Shown: positions 8,199-16,920, counted from the first letter of the stretch. The stretch is DNA of 26,650 nucleotides from UBA3775 sp964584255 (GCA_964584255.1 CAZOZM010000024.1:1-26650), one strand, 5' to 3'. Numbers and translations are program-made. Notes: generated from the letters alone by a model not told the origin.

Positions 8199-9635
8199 AT
8201 GAGTTTTATCGGCGATGGAGTTTTTTGGGATTATTTTGAGGAAATATGCAGCATTCCTCATGGTTCGGGGAATATTGATGAGATAAGTGACTATCTGGTT
8301 TATTTTGCAAAGGAACACGGACTCAGATATGTTCAGGACCGCCTGAAGAATGTGATAATTTATAAAGATGCGACGGAAGGTTATGAAAATGAACCGACGG
8401 TTATTATCCAGGGACATATGGATATGGTTGCGGTAAAGACGGAAGACTGCAAAAAGGATTTGGAAAAAGACGGGCTTGATCTTATAGTGACGGAAGACGG
8501 CTGGCTTACGGCAGACGGAACGAGTCTCGGCGGTGATGATGGAATTGCGGTTGCATATATGCTTGCCATTCTTGCTTCCGATGACATAAAGCATCCGGCA
8601 CTTGAATGTGTAATTACGGTGGATGAGGAAACCGGCATGGATGGTGCGTTCGGTCTTGACGGTTCGATTCTTCAGGGAAAAAGACTTATAAATCTTGACA
8701 ATGAGGGTGAAGGCACGTTTCTTGCAGGATGTGCAGGCGGTGCACGTGTTGAATGTAAAATACCGGTTGAAAGAAAGCAGAGAGATGCCATTGTTTATGA
8801 AGTGAGGGTATCGGGTCTTAAAGGCGGACACAGCGGTGTTGACATTGATAAACACAGAGTCAGTGCGATTACCGTTATTGCAAGATTCTTATGTGAGCTC
8901 AAGATGGCGAGAACCAGAATCATAGAGGTTTCGGGTGGAGAAAAGGACAATGTAATTGCTTCATCCGCTCATGCAAAGTTTATCTGCTCCGCGCCAAAGC
9001 CGGATGTAATGGAAATTCTTGAGTTTTATGCGAATGTAATGAAGAATGAACTCGCATCAAATGAACCGGAGCTTGAGATTGAATATGAATGTCTCGGAAA
9101 CATGGAGGCTGTGAATGCACTCCATAAGGCGGATTCTGAAAGAATATCAGATGTTTTGCTTGCGCTTCCTCAGGGAATTGATTCAATGAGTCCGGATATT
9201 GAGGGACTTGTTGAAACATCAAACAACATAGGTTGTGTCATGTTAAAGGAAGATGAACTTGACCTGACTGTTTCCGTAAGAAGTTCGCATGATTCTGCAA
9301 AGCAGGCCCTTTGCGATAAGGTGATTGCGGTTGTGGCGCTTGCCGGTGGTACATCAAAACAGCAGGGTGATTATCCCGGATGGGCATACAGAAAGAATTC
9401 TCCGCTTCGTGATAAAATGGCGGCTGTTTTTGAAGAGATGTACGGCAGAAAGCCGAATGTCATTGCAATACATGCGGGTGTTGAGTGCGGAATGTTCATA
9501 GAAAAAATTCCGGGACTGGACTGCGTTGCGTATGGTCCGGATATTGAGGACATTCATTCCGTGAAAGAAAGAATAAATATTGAATCAGCTGAAAGAGTTT
9601 ACAATTATACGGTAAAGGTTCTTGAGGCAAAATAA
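8199..9635 (+). CDS. pepD: Aminoacyl-histidine dipeptidase (M20 family)
   Basis: 478 aa zinc dipeptidase (PepD/carnosinase type) for cytosolic peptide breakdown. It has the M20 residues in order: QGHMDMV (H73, D75), LGGDDGIAVAY (bridging D113), VDEETGMDGA (catalytic E143 and metal E144), the lid-domain LKGGHSGVDI histidine, and the C-terminal DIEDIHSVKERI (His ligand). The length fits PepD rather than PepV or PepT. AGGAGGAG precedes ATG. A clear promoter before it and a clear terminator after it indicate a single-gene transcript. Confidence 0.93.
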   Translation: MSFIGDGVFWDYFEEICSIPHGSGNIDEISDYLVYFAKEHGLRYVQDRLKNVIIYKDATEGYENEPTVIIQGHMDMVAVKTEDCKKDLEKDGLDLIVTEDGWLTADGTSLGGDDGIAVAYMLAILASDDIKHPALECVITVDEETGMDGAFGLDGSILQGKRLINLDNEGEGTFLAGCAGGARVECKIPVERKQRDAIVYEVRVSGLKGGHSGVDIDKHRVSAITVIARFLCELKMARTRIIEVSGGEKDNVIASSAHAKFICSAPKPDVMEILEFYANVMKNELASNEPELEIEYECLGNMEAVNALHKADSERISDVLLALPQGIDSMSPDIEGLVETSNNIGCVMLKEDELDLTVSVRSSHDSAKQALCDKVIAVVALAGGTSKQQGDYPGWAYRKNSPLRDKMAAVFEEMYGRKPNVIAIHAGVECGMFIEKIPGLDCVAYGPDIEDIHSVKERINIESAERVYNYTVKVLEAK

Positions 9636-9643
9636 AGCATGGT

Positions 9644-9686
9644 AAAGGTGTGGTTTGTGATTTCATAAACCGCACCTTTTTGATTT
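9644..9686 (+). terminator. Intrinsic terminator of pepD
   Basis: AAAGGTGTGGTTT (9644-9656) pairs with AAACCGCACCTTT (9667-9679) through 13 pairs with one G-U, loop 10 nt, followed by TTTTTGATTTT. It starts 8 nt after the pepD stop. Confidence 0.92.
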
Positions 9687-9739
9687 TAGAAAATTGCCCG
9701 GAAACTGTCGGATTCGCCCGAAAGCAGGAGTGGTTTTAC

Positions 9740-9768
9740 TTTACCAAACGGGCACAATGGGGTATAAT
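9740..9768 (+). promoter_or_regulatory. Putative promoter of the GH13-sbcD-like-yhaN-like-xpt unit
   Basis: TTTACC (9740-9745), 17-nt spacer, perfect TATAAT (9763-9768). It lies between the pepD terminator and the ATG at 9810. No other promoter is obvious until 14914, which fits a four-gene transcript. Confidence 0.7.
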
Positions 9769-9809
9769 AAATCCCATAGAGTTTTTATCGGAAATGAGGA
9801 TTTATATAT

Positions 9810-11120
9810 ATGTGGACGGATGAAAGTGTTTTTTATCAGATTTATCCCATGGGATTTTGTGATGCGTCTTTTGAAAATGACGGAATCTGTAAGAGAAACA
9901 TCCTTGAGTTCTCGGAGTGGGGTGAACATCTTTCAAAGCTTGGAGTAAATGCGGTATATTTTTCACCGGTTTTTGAATCGGATACCCATGGATATAATAC
10001 GAGAGATTATTGTCTTATCGACAGAAGACTCGGTACAAATGAGGATTTTAAGGAACTTGTTGCCGGACTTCATTCAAACGGAATAAAAGTGGTTCTTGAC
10101 GGAGTCTTTAATCATGTGGGAAGAGGCTTCTTTGCCTTTAAGGATGTTTTGGAGAAGAGATGGGAATCGGCATACAAAGACTGGTTCAATATAAACTTTG
10201 ACGGAAACAGCTGCTTTAATGACGGTCTGTGGTATGAGGGCTGGGAAGGCTGCTACGACCTTGTAAAGCTCAATCTCAGGAATGAGGAAGTAATCAATCA
10301 CATTTTCAATGCAGTCAGATACTGGGTGAGTGAATTCGATATTGACGGATTAAGACTTGACGTTGCATATTGTCTGGACAGGGATTTTCTTCACAGACTG
10401 AGATGCCTCGCCAATGAAATAAAACCGGAATTTGCTCTTATCGGAGAACTTCTTCATGGCGACTATAATCAGTTCGTAAATGACGGAATGCTGCATTCCT
10501 GTACCAACTATGAGTGCTACAAAGGACTTTATTCGAGTTTCAACTGCAGAAACATGTTTGAAATCGTTCATTCGTTAAAAAGGCAGTTCGGACCGGAACA
10601 GTGGACGCTGTATAAAGGAAAGCATCTCTTATGTTTTGTGGATAACCATGATGTTACCAGAGTTGCAAGCATATTGACAAACGAAAATCATCTTCCGTTA
10701 ATATATGGTCTTTTATTTGCCATGCCGGGCATTCCATGTATTTATTACGGAAGCGAGTGGGGAGAAAAGGCACTTAAATCTCAGGGAGATCCTGCACTCA
10801 GACCATGTTTTAAGCAGCCGGTGTTCAATGAACTTACGGAAACGATAAGCAGGTATGCAAAGATTCACAGACAGGAAAAGGCACTCGTGTATGGTGATTT
10901 TAACGCACCGGTTCTTACGAACCTCCAATGCGTGCTTGAAAGAAGATGTGACGGAGACAGGGTTCTTGCGGCAATCAATATAGATGAAAACGGTTATGAC
11001 GCGTGGTTTAATACGGGTGCGGCAGCCGGAATTGATCTGCTTACGGGAGAAGAAGTAAGCATGGAAGGCGGAAAGCTTTATCTTCCACCTTACAGTGTGA
11101 GATATATAAAACCGCTATAG
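9810..11120 (+). CDS. Cytosolic alpha-amylase-family glycoside hydrolase (GH13)
   Basis: 436 aa with no signal peptide, so it acts on sugars inside the cell. All four GH13 regions are present: DGVFNH (97-102), GLRLDVA with nucleophile D184, LIGELLH with acid/base E213, and FVDNHD with D278 and D281. HGYNTRDY near residue 60 and MPGIPCIYYGSEWG near 310-325 also fit. The compact size and the start (SVFYQIYPMGF) suggest a neopullulanase or maltodextrin-glucosidase-like enzyme; exact specificity cannot be read by eye. ATGAGGA lies about 10 nt before ATG. Its partners downstream are DNA-repair-type genes, an odd pairing with no evident pathway link. Confidence 0.9.
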   Translation: MWTDESVFYQIYPMGFCDASFENDGICKRNILEFSEWGEHLSKLGVNAVYFSPVFESDTHGYNTRDYCLIDRRLGTNEDFKELVAGLHSNGIKVVLDGVFNHVGRGFFAFKDVLEKRWESAYKDWFNINFDGNSCFNDGLWYEGWEGCYDLVKLNLRNEEVINHIFNAVRYWVSEFDIDGLRLDVAYCLDRDFLHRLRCLANEIKPEFALIGELLHGDYNQFVNDGMLHSCTNYECYKGLYSSFNCRNMFEIVHSLKRQFGPEQWTLYKGKHLLCFVDNHDVTRVASILTNENHLPLIYGLLFAMPGIPCIYYGSEWGEKALKSQGDPALRPCFKQPVFNELTETISRYAKIHRQEKALVYGDFNAPVLTNLQCVLERRCDGDRVLAAINIDENGYDAWFNTGAAAGIDLLTGEEVSMEGGKLYLPPYSVRYIKPL

Positions 11121-11130
11121 GGGAGAACGT

Positions 11131-12201
11131 ATGAAATTTATTCATTGCAGTGATTTTCATCTCGGGGCAGAGCCTGAATCGGGTAAACCCTGGGGTGAGG
11201 CCAGAAAAGAGGAATTGTGGCAGACGGTTACGAGAATACTTAATGTGTGCGATGCCGAGGAAACGGATTTGCTTCTCATATCGGGAAACATGTTCCACAG
11301 ACAGCCTCTTCTCAAGGAATTAAAGAGGCTTAATGAAATGTTTAAAACGCTTGTGAAGACGAAGGTGGTATTCATTGCCGGCAACAATGATTATATCGGA
11401 CCGCGCTCCAGATACAGGGGTTTTGACTGGTGCGAGCAGGTAGTTCCGATTTCAGACCGTGAGCTGAAAGAAATCTATTTTTACGGGCTTGATACCACTG
11501 TTTATGGATTTTCCTATATGGAGAGTGAAATTACGGAATCACTTTTAAGGGATGTCCGTCCGAAGAAATCTTCCGGAATTCATATTCTTTTGGCACATGG
11601 AGGAGATGCAAGGCATCTGCCGATTGATTTTGCCAGACTTGAAGATGCTGGGTTTGATTATGTGGCACTCGGACACAGAATGAAACATGAGAAAATTACG
11701 GAAAGAATATGTTATGCGGGAATTCCGGAACCGGTTGACCGCACGGACGTGGGAGAGCATGGATATATAAAAGGAGAGTTTATCAGGGAGGGTGCAGGCT
11801 ACAGGCTTGAAACGGAATTTGTTCCGTTTGCACTAAGAAACTATATTGATATTCATGTAAGAATTTCGACTGATGACAATAATGTGTCGGCAGCAAGAAT
11901 GGTAACGGACGGCATGCTAAAAAACGGTGCGGGAAATCTTTACAGAATTTTTCTTGAGGGAATAAGAAACAAGGATGTGGTGTTTGACAAAAGAGCGCTG
12001 GCTTTAAAGGGCATGATTACTGAAGTTGTTGATGCGACGGTTCTTGATTATAACTATGATGAGCTGATGAGTATGCACCGGGATGATGTAATCGGTGAAT
12101 TTATAAGCTACATTCAGAGCCTTGAGGTGGATGAATCCATCAAGGACAGGGCACTGTACTACGGTGTGGATGCACTTTTAAAGGCGAATAGCAGCAGATA
12201 A
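11131..12201 (+). CDS. SbcD/YhaO-like metallophosphoesterase with altered active site
   Basis: 356 aa Mre11/SbcD/YhaO-type protein; the family processes DNA ends together with an SMC-like ATPase. Motif I, SDFHLG (D8, H10), is intact. The usual GDLFHRQP reads GNMFHRQP (N53 for the metal-bridging Asp). The usual GNHDYI reads GNNDYI (N86 for the catalytic His). LLAHGG keeps H156. The usual GHIH reads GHRMKH (H182 kept, second His replaced by M184). So three of the expected metal or catalytic residues are changed while the fold motifs and spacing remain. It may be nuclease-dead or altered, acting as a structural or regulatory partner of the next gene, 22 nt downstream. A GGGGAGAA site precedes ATG, 10 nt after the GH13 stop. 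Confidence 0.88.
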   Translation: MKFIHCSDFHLGAEPESGKPWGEARKEELWQTVTRILNVCDAEETDLLLISGNMFHRQPLLKELKRLNEMFKTLVKTKVVFIAGNNDYIGPRSRYRGFDWCEQVVPISDRELKEIYFYGLDTTVYGFSYMESEITESLLRDVRPKKSSGIHILLAHGGDARHLPIDFARLEDAGFDYVALGHRMKHEKITERICYAGIPEPVDRTDVGEHGYIKGEFIREGAGYRLETEFVPFALRNYIDIHVRISTDDNNVSAARMVTDGMLKNGAGNLYRIFLEGIRNKDVVFDKRALALKGMITEVVDATVLDYNYDELMSMHRDDVIGEFISYIQSLEVDESIKDRALYYGVDALLKANSSR

Positions 12202-12223
12202 GCATTGAATTGAAAGGCAGATT

Positions 12224-14317
12224 ATGAGGATAAAAAAGCTGGAGATAACTGAATTCGGAAAGTTCAACAACATGGTGATTGACTTTAATGATGGTATAAA
12301 TGTCATACATGGAGCCAATGAATCCGGAAAATCCACCATCATGTCTTTTATTTATGCCATGCTTTTTGATACGGAAAAGGGTGAGGGAATATATAATGTC
12401 TCGTCGATTTATTCACGGTTTCGTCAGTGGGACAGCAGTAACCCGCCGTCAGGGGCAATGGAGTTTGAACATGAGGGAATAGGTTATCGCATAGAAAAAA
12501 CCTTCAATAAAAAGAATCAGGTTCTCAGGCTGATAAATCTTGACAGCGGAAGGGAAGTTTTTCCTGCGGGAGAGACTTTGAAGAAGCTCCTTGCCGGACT
12601 TAACTGGTTGGATTATCCGTCTACCTATTTTTATGGAGAAAATGCCGTAAGACCGGATAAATCTCTCGGAAGGAGCATTACAAAACATGCACTGAAAAAC
12701 GGAGATTTAGGTCCTCACAAGATTGATACGGATTATGCTGTTTTGCTTTTGGAGAACAAGAAACGGGATTTTCTTAATGATGAAGACAGCAGAAGAATCC
12801 GTGAACTTGATGAGATAATTCTGAACGAGGAAAAAATGGAAAAAGAACTTGACAGGATTGCGGCGATGGAGCTTCGCGGCATGACAGAAATCGAGGAACT
12901 TAATATCAGGCAGGAAAAACTTGCCCGAAAGAGCCTCTATGAGGAAAATGAAAAGGAGTATTTTAAAAACAGAGAGAGATACAATGCCTATAAAAAGGAT
13001 GTTGAATTTCAAAAACAGCTTTCAAGTCAGCTTGAGGATGCGATAATACGTCGTGGTGAGATAGAGGAAAATTCAGAAAAGCTTGTCAGATGCAAAGAGG
13101 AGTTGTCGGCGGTCAGAAAGTTTATAAAAAGGACTCATGATCTTGAAATAAGACTTAATCAGGAAACTGAGGCAATTCTTAACAGTATGAAAACCGAGAA
13201 CAGAAACAGTTTTTCAAGACAGTTAACACTGGCAGGTTTTGTTTTTCTGCTTTGTTTTATAGGAATTGTTTTTCTTGCAGAGAAAAGACCTGTATATGCG
13301 GGAGTGTGCTTTACAGGTTCAATCGTCGGAGTGGCGATGTTTGTAAATATGACGCTTAAGTTACATGCGGAACGAAGAAAGACCGGCAACAGGCTCGAAA
13401 GTCTGAAGGACTCAATGCAGGATTTGGAAAATGAGAAAGAAATTTTTACGAGAACGCATTCTTCGGAGGAGGAGCTTTCACAAAGGCTGGAAGTGTATCT
13501 GAAAGAAGACGGACGTGGTCCGGAAGTCCTTGCAAAGGAAAAAGAGCTGGCTGAAGAAATAGAGAAGCTGGAGAGTGAACTTTCCGTAAGGCATAAGGAA
13601 CTTCTGTCATTTTTCGGAAAGTTCGGAGGTGTTGAAGACCTCAAGGATGATGAGCTTAACATTCAGGAAGTAAGACTCAAGGAGGAAGCTGAGAAAAAGG
13701 CTGAAGAGCTGGAGGAAGTAAAATCAAAGATTTCCGGACTCAGAGAATCGGTCATAAAGCTGCACATGCAGATTGAAGCCGGTGAGGAAAACGAAGAGAA
13801 GCTTCTTAAACACAGAGAGGAAAGAAATAAAATTCTGGAACGCAAGGCTTCGTCCGAACGTGAAGCAGAAGCAATAGGATATGCGATAAATGCAATCAAT
13901 GAGATTTCCGTAAGAAATCATGAGGGCGTGGGCCGTGCGGTAAATCAGAAAGCCAGTGAATATGCACAGGCGTTTACGTCAAATAAATATACTTCATTCC
14001 TGACAGACGAGAATCTTAACTGCAAGGTGGATCATCTCAACAAATATGTTGAAATTGAGAAACTGAGCAATGGAACAAAGTGTCAGCTTGGGCTTGCCCT
14101 GAGGCTGGCAGCGGGTGACATAATTTTAAAGGATTATGAATTACCGCTTGTATTTGACGATGCATTTGTATATTATGATGATAATCGTTTGGCGGCAACG
14201 CTGAGAAAACTCGGAAGCAGCCGTTACGGACAGGTTATAATTTTTACATGTCAGAGCAGGGAAGAGACAATTCTCAGTCAGTTGGATTTGGACTGCTCAT
14301 GTACGGAATTAAAATAG
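12224..14317 (+). CDS. YhaN/SbcC-like AAA ATPase with central membrane segments
   Basis: 697 aa. The N-terminal lobe has FGKFNNMVIDF and the Walker A GANESGKST (30-38). Long coiled-coil arms (about 190-330 and 385-560) flank two hydrophobic helices at about 333-353 and 356-378. The C-terminal lobe has an ABC-type signature LSNGTKCQLGLALRLAAGD (about 613-631) and Walker B LPLVFDDAFVYYDD (about 640-653). The split ATPase with a hydrophobic mid-section resembles B. subtilis YhaN, which is longer, more than canonical SbcC with its zinc hook; no CxxC hook is visible. The ATPase residues look intact, unlike its SbcD-like partner. It probably forms a membrane-attached DNA-end complex; that role is inferred from the family. 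Confidence 0.88.
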   Translation: MRIKKLEITEFGKFNNMVIDFNDGINVIHGANESGKSTIMSFIYAMLFDTEKGEGIYNVSSIYSRFRQWDSSNPPSGAMEFEHEGIGYRIEKTFNKKNQVLRLINLDSGREVFPAGETLKKLLAGLNWLDYPSTYFYGENAVRPDKSLGRSITKHALKNGDLGPHKIDTDYAVLLLENKKRDFLNDEDSRRIRELDEIILNEEKMEKELDRIAAMELRGMTEIEELNIRQEKLARKSLYEENEKEYFKNRERYNAYKKDVEFQKQLSSQLEDAIIRRGEIEENSEKLVRCKEELSAVRKFIKRTHDLEIRLNQETEAILNSMKTENRNSFSRQLTLAGFVFLLCFIGIVFLAEKRPVYAGVCFTGSIVGVAMFVNMTLKLHAERRKTGNRLESLKDSMQDLENEKEIFTRTHSSEEELSQRLEVYLKEDGRGPEVLAKEKELAEEIEKLESELSVRHKELLSFFGKFGGVEDLKDDELNIQEVRLKEEAEKKAEELEEVKSKISGLRESVIKLHMQIEAGEENEEKLLKHREERNKILERKASSEREAEAIGYAINAINEISVRNHEGVGRAVNQKASEYAQAFTSNKYTSFLTDENLNCKVDHLNKYVEIEKLSNGTKCQLGLALRLAAGDIILKDYELPLVFDDAFVYYDDNRLAATLRKLGSSRYGQVIIFTCQSREETILSQLDLDCSCTELK

Positions 14318-14338
14318 AAAATACCATGGAGGGAACGT

Positions 14339-14911
14339 ATGAAACTTCTTGAAGAACGAATAATTAAAGACGGAGTCGTAAAAGAGGGAAATGTGCTTAA
14401 GGTAGATACCTTCCTTAATCATCAGATGGACGTAAAACTGTTCAGGGAAATGGGTAAGGAATGGAAGAGACTTTTTGAAGGTGAACACATTAATAAAATT
14501 CTTACCATTGAGGCAAGCGGTATCGGTATTGCGTGCGTTGCAGCCGAAGAATTTGACTGCCCGGTTGTTTTTGCAAAGAAGACAATGAGCAAGAATATTG
14601 ACGGTGAGGTTTATACCTCTCAGATTACTTCATTTACAAAGGGAAGAACGTATGATGTTATCGTTTCGAAGAAGTTTCTTGACGAAAATGACAGGGTTTT
14701 GATTATTGATGACTTTCTTGCAAACGGATGTGCTCTCCAGGGTCTCATAAAGATTGTTGAGGCAAGCGGATCAACTCTTGTGGGTGCGGGTATTGCCGTT
14801 GAGAAAGGTTTCCAGGTAGGCGGACAGCTGATAAGGGATATGGGAGTTCATCTCGAATCACTTGCCATTATTGAAAGCATGGAAGGCGGCATGATTCAGT
14901 TCAGAAAATAG
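14339..14911 (+). CDS. xpt: Xanthine phosphoribosyltransferase
   Basis: Salvages xanthine to XMP with PRPP. 190 aa, the usual length. It starts MKLLEERIIKDG and has VDTFLNHQMD, ILTIEASGIGIA, the PRPP loop VLIIDDFLANGCA (120-132) and a C-terminal IESMEGGMIQF, all Xpt features. GGAGGGAAC precedes ATG, 21 nt after the ATPase stop, so it is co-transcribed with the nuclease-type genes. No guanine riboswitch lies in that short gap, although xpt in Firmicutes is often riboswitch-controlled. Regulation must come from further upstream or be absent. Confidence 0.95.
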   Translation: MKLLEERIIKDGVVKEGNVLKVDTFLNHQMDVKLFREMGKEWKRLFEGEHINKILTIEASGIGIACVAAEEFDCPVVFAKKTMSKNIDGEVYTSQITSFTKGRTYDVIVSKKFLDENDRVLIIDDFLANGCALQGLIKIVEASGSTLVGAGIAVEKGFQVGGQLIRDMGVHLESLAIIESMEGGMIQFRK

Positions 14912-14913
14912 AA

Positions 14914-14941
14914 TTGTGAACGTAGTAAAATAAAATGTAAT
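14914..14941 (+). promoter_or_regulatory. Putative promoter of lipoprotein-hypB unit
   Basis: TTGTGA (14914-14919), 16-nt spacer, TGTAAT (14936-14941, one mismatch from consensus), directly behind the xpt stop. The -10 hexamer is also the left arm of an inverted repeat, described separately. Confidence 0.5.
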
Positions 14942-14985
14942 AAAAGGGAATTCATTACAAAATGTGATTTTATGACGAAATCACA
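14936..14985. repeat. Two adjacent inverted repeats over the promoter and leader
   Basis: TGTAAT (14936-14941) is mirrored by ATTACA (14954-14959). Four nt later TGTGATTT (14963-14970) is mirrored by AAATCACA (14978-14985) across a 7-nt loop. The first overlaps the predicted -10; the second ends just before the AAAGGA ribosome site of the lipoprotein gene. Neither has a T-run on the + strand, so they are more like operator or leader structures than terminators. No matching regulator is identified. Confidence 0.5.
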
Positions 14986-15002
14986 AAACGAAAGGATAAG
15001 AA

Positions 15003-16187
15003 ATGATTAAGACAGGATTCAAGAAAAAACTTGCAGTTGCGGCGGTTGCAATGCTTGCGGCAGCTTCCGTTTTATGCGGCTGCGGAAATAAAACAGACGG
15101 TGCTGACGGAGCAGATACGACACCGGCGATTACACAGCCGGCAGGTGACAGTACATATGTGCCGGAAGTTTTGGAAATAGAGGGAAATGATCATATCACA
15201 AAATTGATGGACTATACGGGTTATAAATATTCTCCATATACGGATTCCTACCAGGGAATGACGGGCGAAAGCTACTACAAGACCTTCACAGAGCAGTATG
15301 TTTCAGCCGGAAGAAAAGTTTTTGTTGAGGATACGGAGCATGATAAGACGGCAGCGGCCGTGTCAGGTGACGGCGTGTGCGTAAAATACACTGCTTACCT
15401 CGGAGAGGAAGAGGTTAAAGAACTTTCCGCAGAAATTAACTCATTTACAATCGGTTCAAAGACCGTAATAGAAGGACTTGAAAATTCCGTAATCGGACAT
15501 GTTCCGGGAGATGAGTATGAAGTCGTTGTTTCATATCCGGAAACATATACGATTGTTCCGGAAGTGAGCGGCAAGGATGTGACCTACAAGGTTACCTTCA
15601 GCTATTATGCAAAAGAGGTAGACGTAACACAGGAAAATGCATATGACATTGTCTATGGATATGAGACATATGAAGAATGTATAAAGGATATGCAGGAATA
15701 CATCGATGAGATGAGGGAAGCCAGTGAAAAGAATTATCAGGATAATCTTATAACTACTTTTGCCGCATATATGGTTCAGTATTCAGAATTCGTTGAAGAT
15801 CTTGAAACGCTTGAAGCTTATTTTGAGACGTATTATGCAGGAGAGGTTAAGTATTACGAAGATATGGGTTACGATATGGAGACCATAGCTGAGTATTATA
15901 ACTGCGAAAATGTTGATGAACTTAAGGAAACCATGAAAAAGGTAGCAGATACCATGATAAAGAAGACGTATGTTGCGGATTTGCTTGCAGAACGTGAGAA
16001 AATTGAAGCTACCGTAGAGGAGCTTCAGAAACATGCGGAAGAAATGATAGCTGATACAGGAAAAACCGTGGCTGAATATACTGAGAAGTACGACAGTTAC
16101 TATGGAGAGGGTGCTTTCGAGGAAGAAGTGCGTGTGGACTATATTTTACAGACTGTCTTCGATGAGTACGCAGAATTATCTGAATAA
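15003..16187 (+). CDS. FKBP/trigger-factor-like peptidyl-prolyl isomerase lipoprotein
   Basis: 394 aa. The N-terminus has Lys-rich residues 1-9, a hydrophobic core and a lipobox LCGC with lipidation Cys C27, so it should be anchored outside the membrane. A low-complexity linker (about 28-52) follows. Residues about 119-205 read as an FKBP domain: GDGVCVKYTAYLGEEEV, FTIGSKTVIEGLENSVIG, PGDEYEVVVSYPE and VTYKVTF follow the trigger-factor PPIase pattern. The rest (206-394) is helical and acidic, like trigger-factor or SurA chaperone arms. It probably folds secreted proteins, as PrsA does, with a different domain build. It is followed by hypB after 17 nt. Confidence 0.85.
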   Translation: MIKTGFKKKLAVAAVAMLAAASVLCGCGNKTDGADGADTTPAITQPAGDSTYVPEVLEIEGNDHITKLMDYTGYKYSPYTDSYQGMTGESYYKTFTEQYVSAGRKVFVEDTEHDKTAAAVSGDGVCVKYTAYLGEEEVKELSAEINSFTIGSKTVIEGLENSVIGHVPGDEYEVVVSYPETYTIVPEVSGKDVTYKVTFSYYAKEVDVTQENAYDIVYGYETYEECIKDMQEYIDEMREASEKNYQDNLITTFAAYMVQYSEFVEDLETLEAYFETYYAGEVKYYEDMGYDMETIAEYYNCENVDELKETMKKVADTMIKKTYVADLLAEREKIEATVEELQKHAEEMIADTGKTVAEYTEKYDSYYGEGAFEEEVRVDYILQTVFDEYAELSE

Positions 16188-16204
16188 AAACTGAAAGGAT
16201 TTTT

Positions 16205-16882
16205 ATGGACCCGTGTGATATAAAAATAATTGATGCTCTGGAAAATCTGGAAGCAGACAATGACGAAGAGGCGGAGAGACTTAGGGCTGAATTGGAAAAG
16301 GAAGGAACCTGTCTGATTAACATAATGTCATCTCCGGGTTCGGGTAAGACAACAATATTGACGAGAACCGTAAAAGAAATCGGAAAAGAGTTTGACATTG
16401 CGGTAATTGAAGCGGATATAGATTCGGATGTGGATGCGAAAAAAATAATGGAGGCAGGTGCTGCGGCGGTACAGCTTCATACCGGAGGAATGTGTCACCT
16501 GGATGCGGCAATGACGCGTCAGGGACTTGATGAACTTGGCCGGGGCTTTGACCTGTGCTTCATTGAAAACATCGGCAACCTTGTCTGCCCGGCTGAGTAT
16601 GATACGGGGGCGCATTTTAATGTATGCATTTTATCTGTTCCGGAGGGACATGATAAACCGCTTAAATATCCTCTGATGTTTTCCGTATGTGATGTTCTGA
16701 TAATAAACAAGACTGATACTTCGGCTTATTTTGATTTCGATATGGAAAAGATAATTGAGAACACTCTCATAAAGAATCCTAAGGTAAAAATATTCCCGAT
16801 GAGTGCAAAAACAGGTGAAGGTTTTGCTCCCTGGTTAAGATGGCTTGAGGAACAGGTTAAAAAACATCCGGAAAGTGAATAA
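16205..16882 (+). CDS. hypB: HypB-type nickel-insertion GTPase, orphan
   Basis: 225 aa G3E-family GTPase that helps load nickel into NiFe hydrogenase, and in some bacteria urease. It has the P-loop SSPGSGKT (42-49), IEADIDSDVDAKKI, HTGGMCHLDAAM with G-domain metal residues C97/H98, FIENIGNLVCPA with C128, NKTD (168-171) and SAKTGEGF. The N-terminal CxxCGC high-affinity site and the His-rich stretch seen in some HypB proteins are absent. No hypA, other hyp gene or hydrogenase gene lies in the window. AAAGGA lies ahead of ATG; it is probably co-transcribed with the lipoprotein gene. Confidence 0.92.
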   Translation: MDPCDIKIIDALENLEADNDEEAERLRAELEKEGTCLINIMSSPGSGKTTILTRTVKEIGKEFDIAVIEADIDSDVDAKKIMEAGAAAVQLHTGGMCHLDAAMTRQGLDELGRGFDLCFIENIGNLVCPAEYDTGAHFNVCILSVPEGHDKPLKYPLMFSVCDVLIINKTDTSAYFDFDMEKIIENTLIKNPKVKIFPMSAKTGEGFAPWLRWLEEQVKKHPESE

Positions 16883-16891
16883 CAAAATCAG

Positions 16892-16920
16892 TTGAGCTTT
16901 GCAAAAAAAACTGTTATACT
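16892..16920 (+). promoter_or_regulatory. Putative promoter of the por operon
   Basis: TTGAGC (16892-16897), 17-nt spacer, TATACT (16915-16920). It falls in the 89-nt gap between hypB and the first por gene, about 52 nt before its start codon. The A-rich spacer (eight A) could bend DNA and help promoter strength. Confidence 0.75.

Noticed and set aside
14318..14338. Purine riboswitch before xpt
   Set aside because: The gap is only 21 nt, too short for the aptamer.
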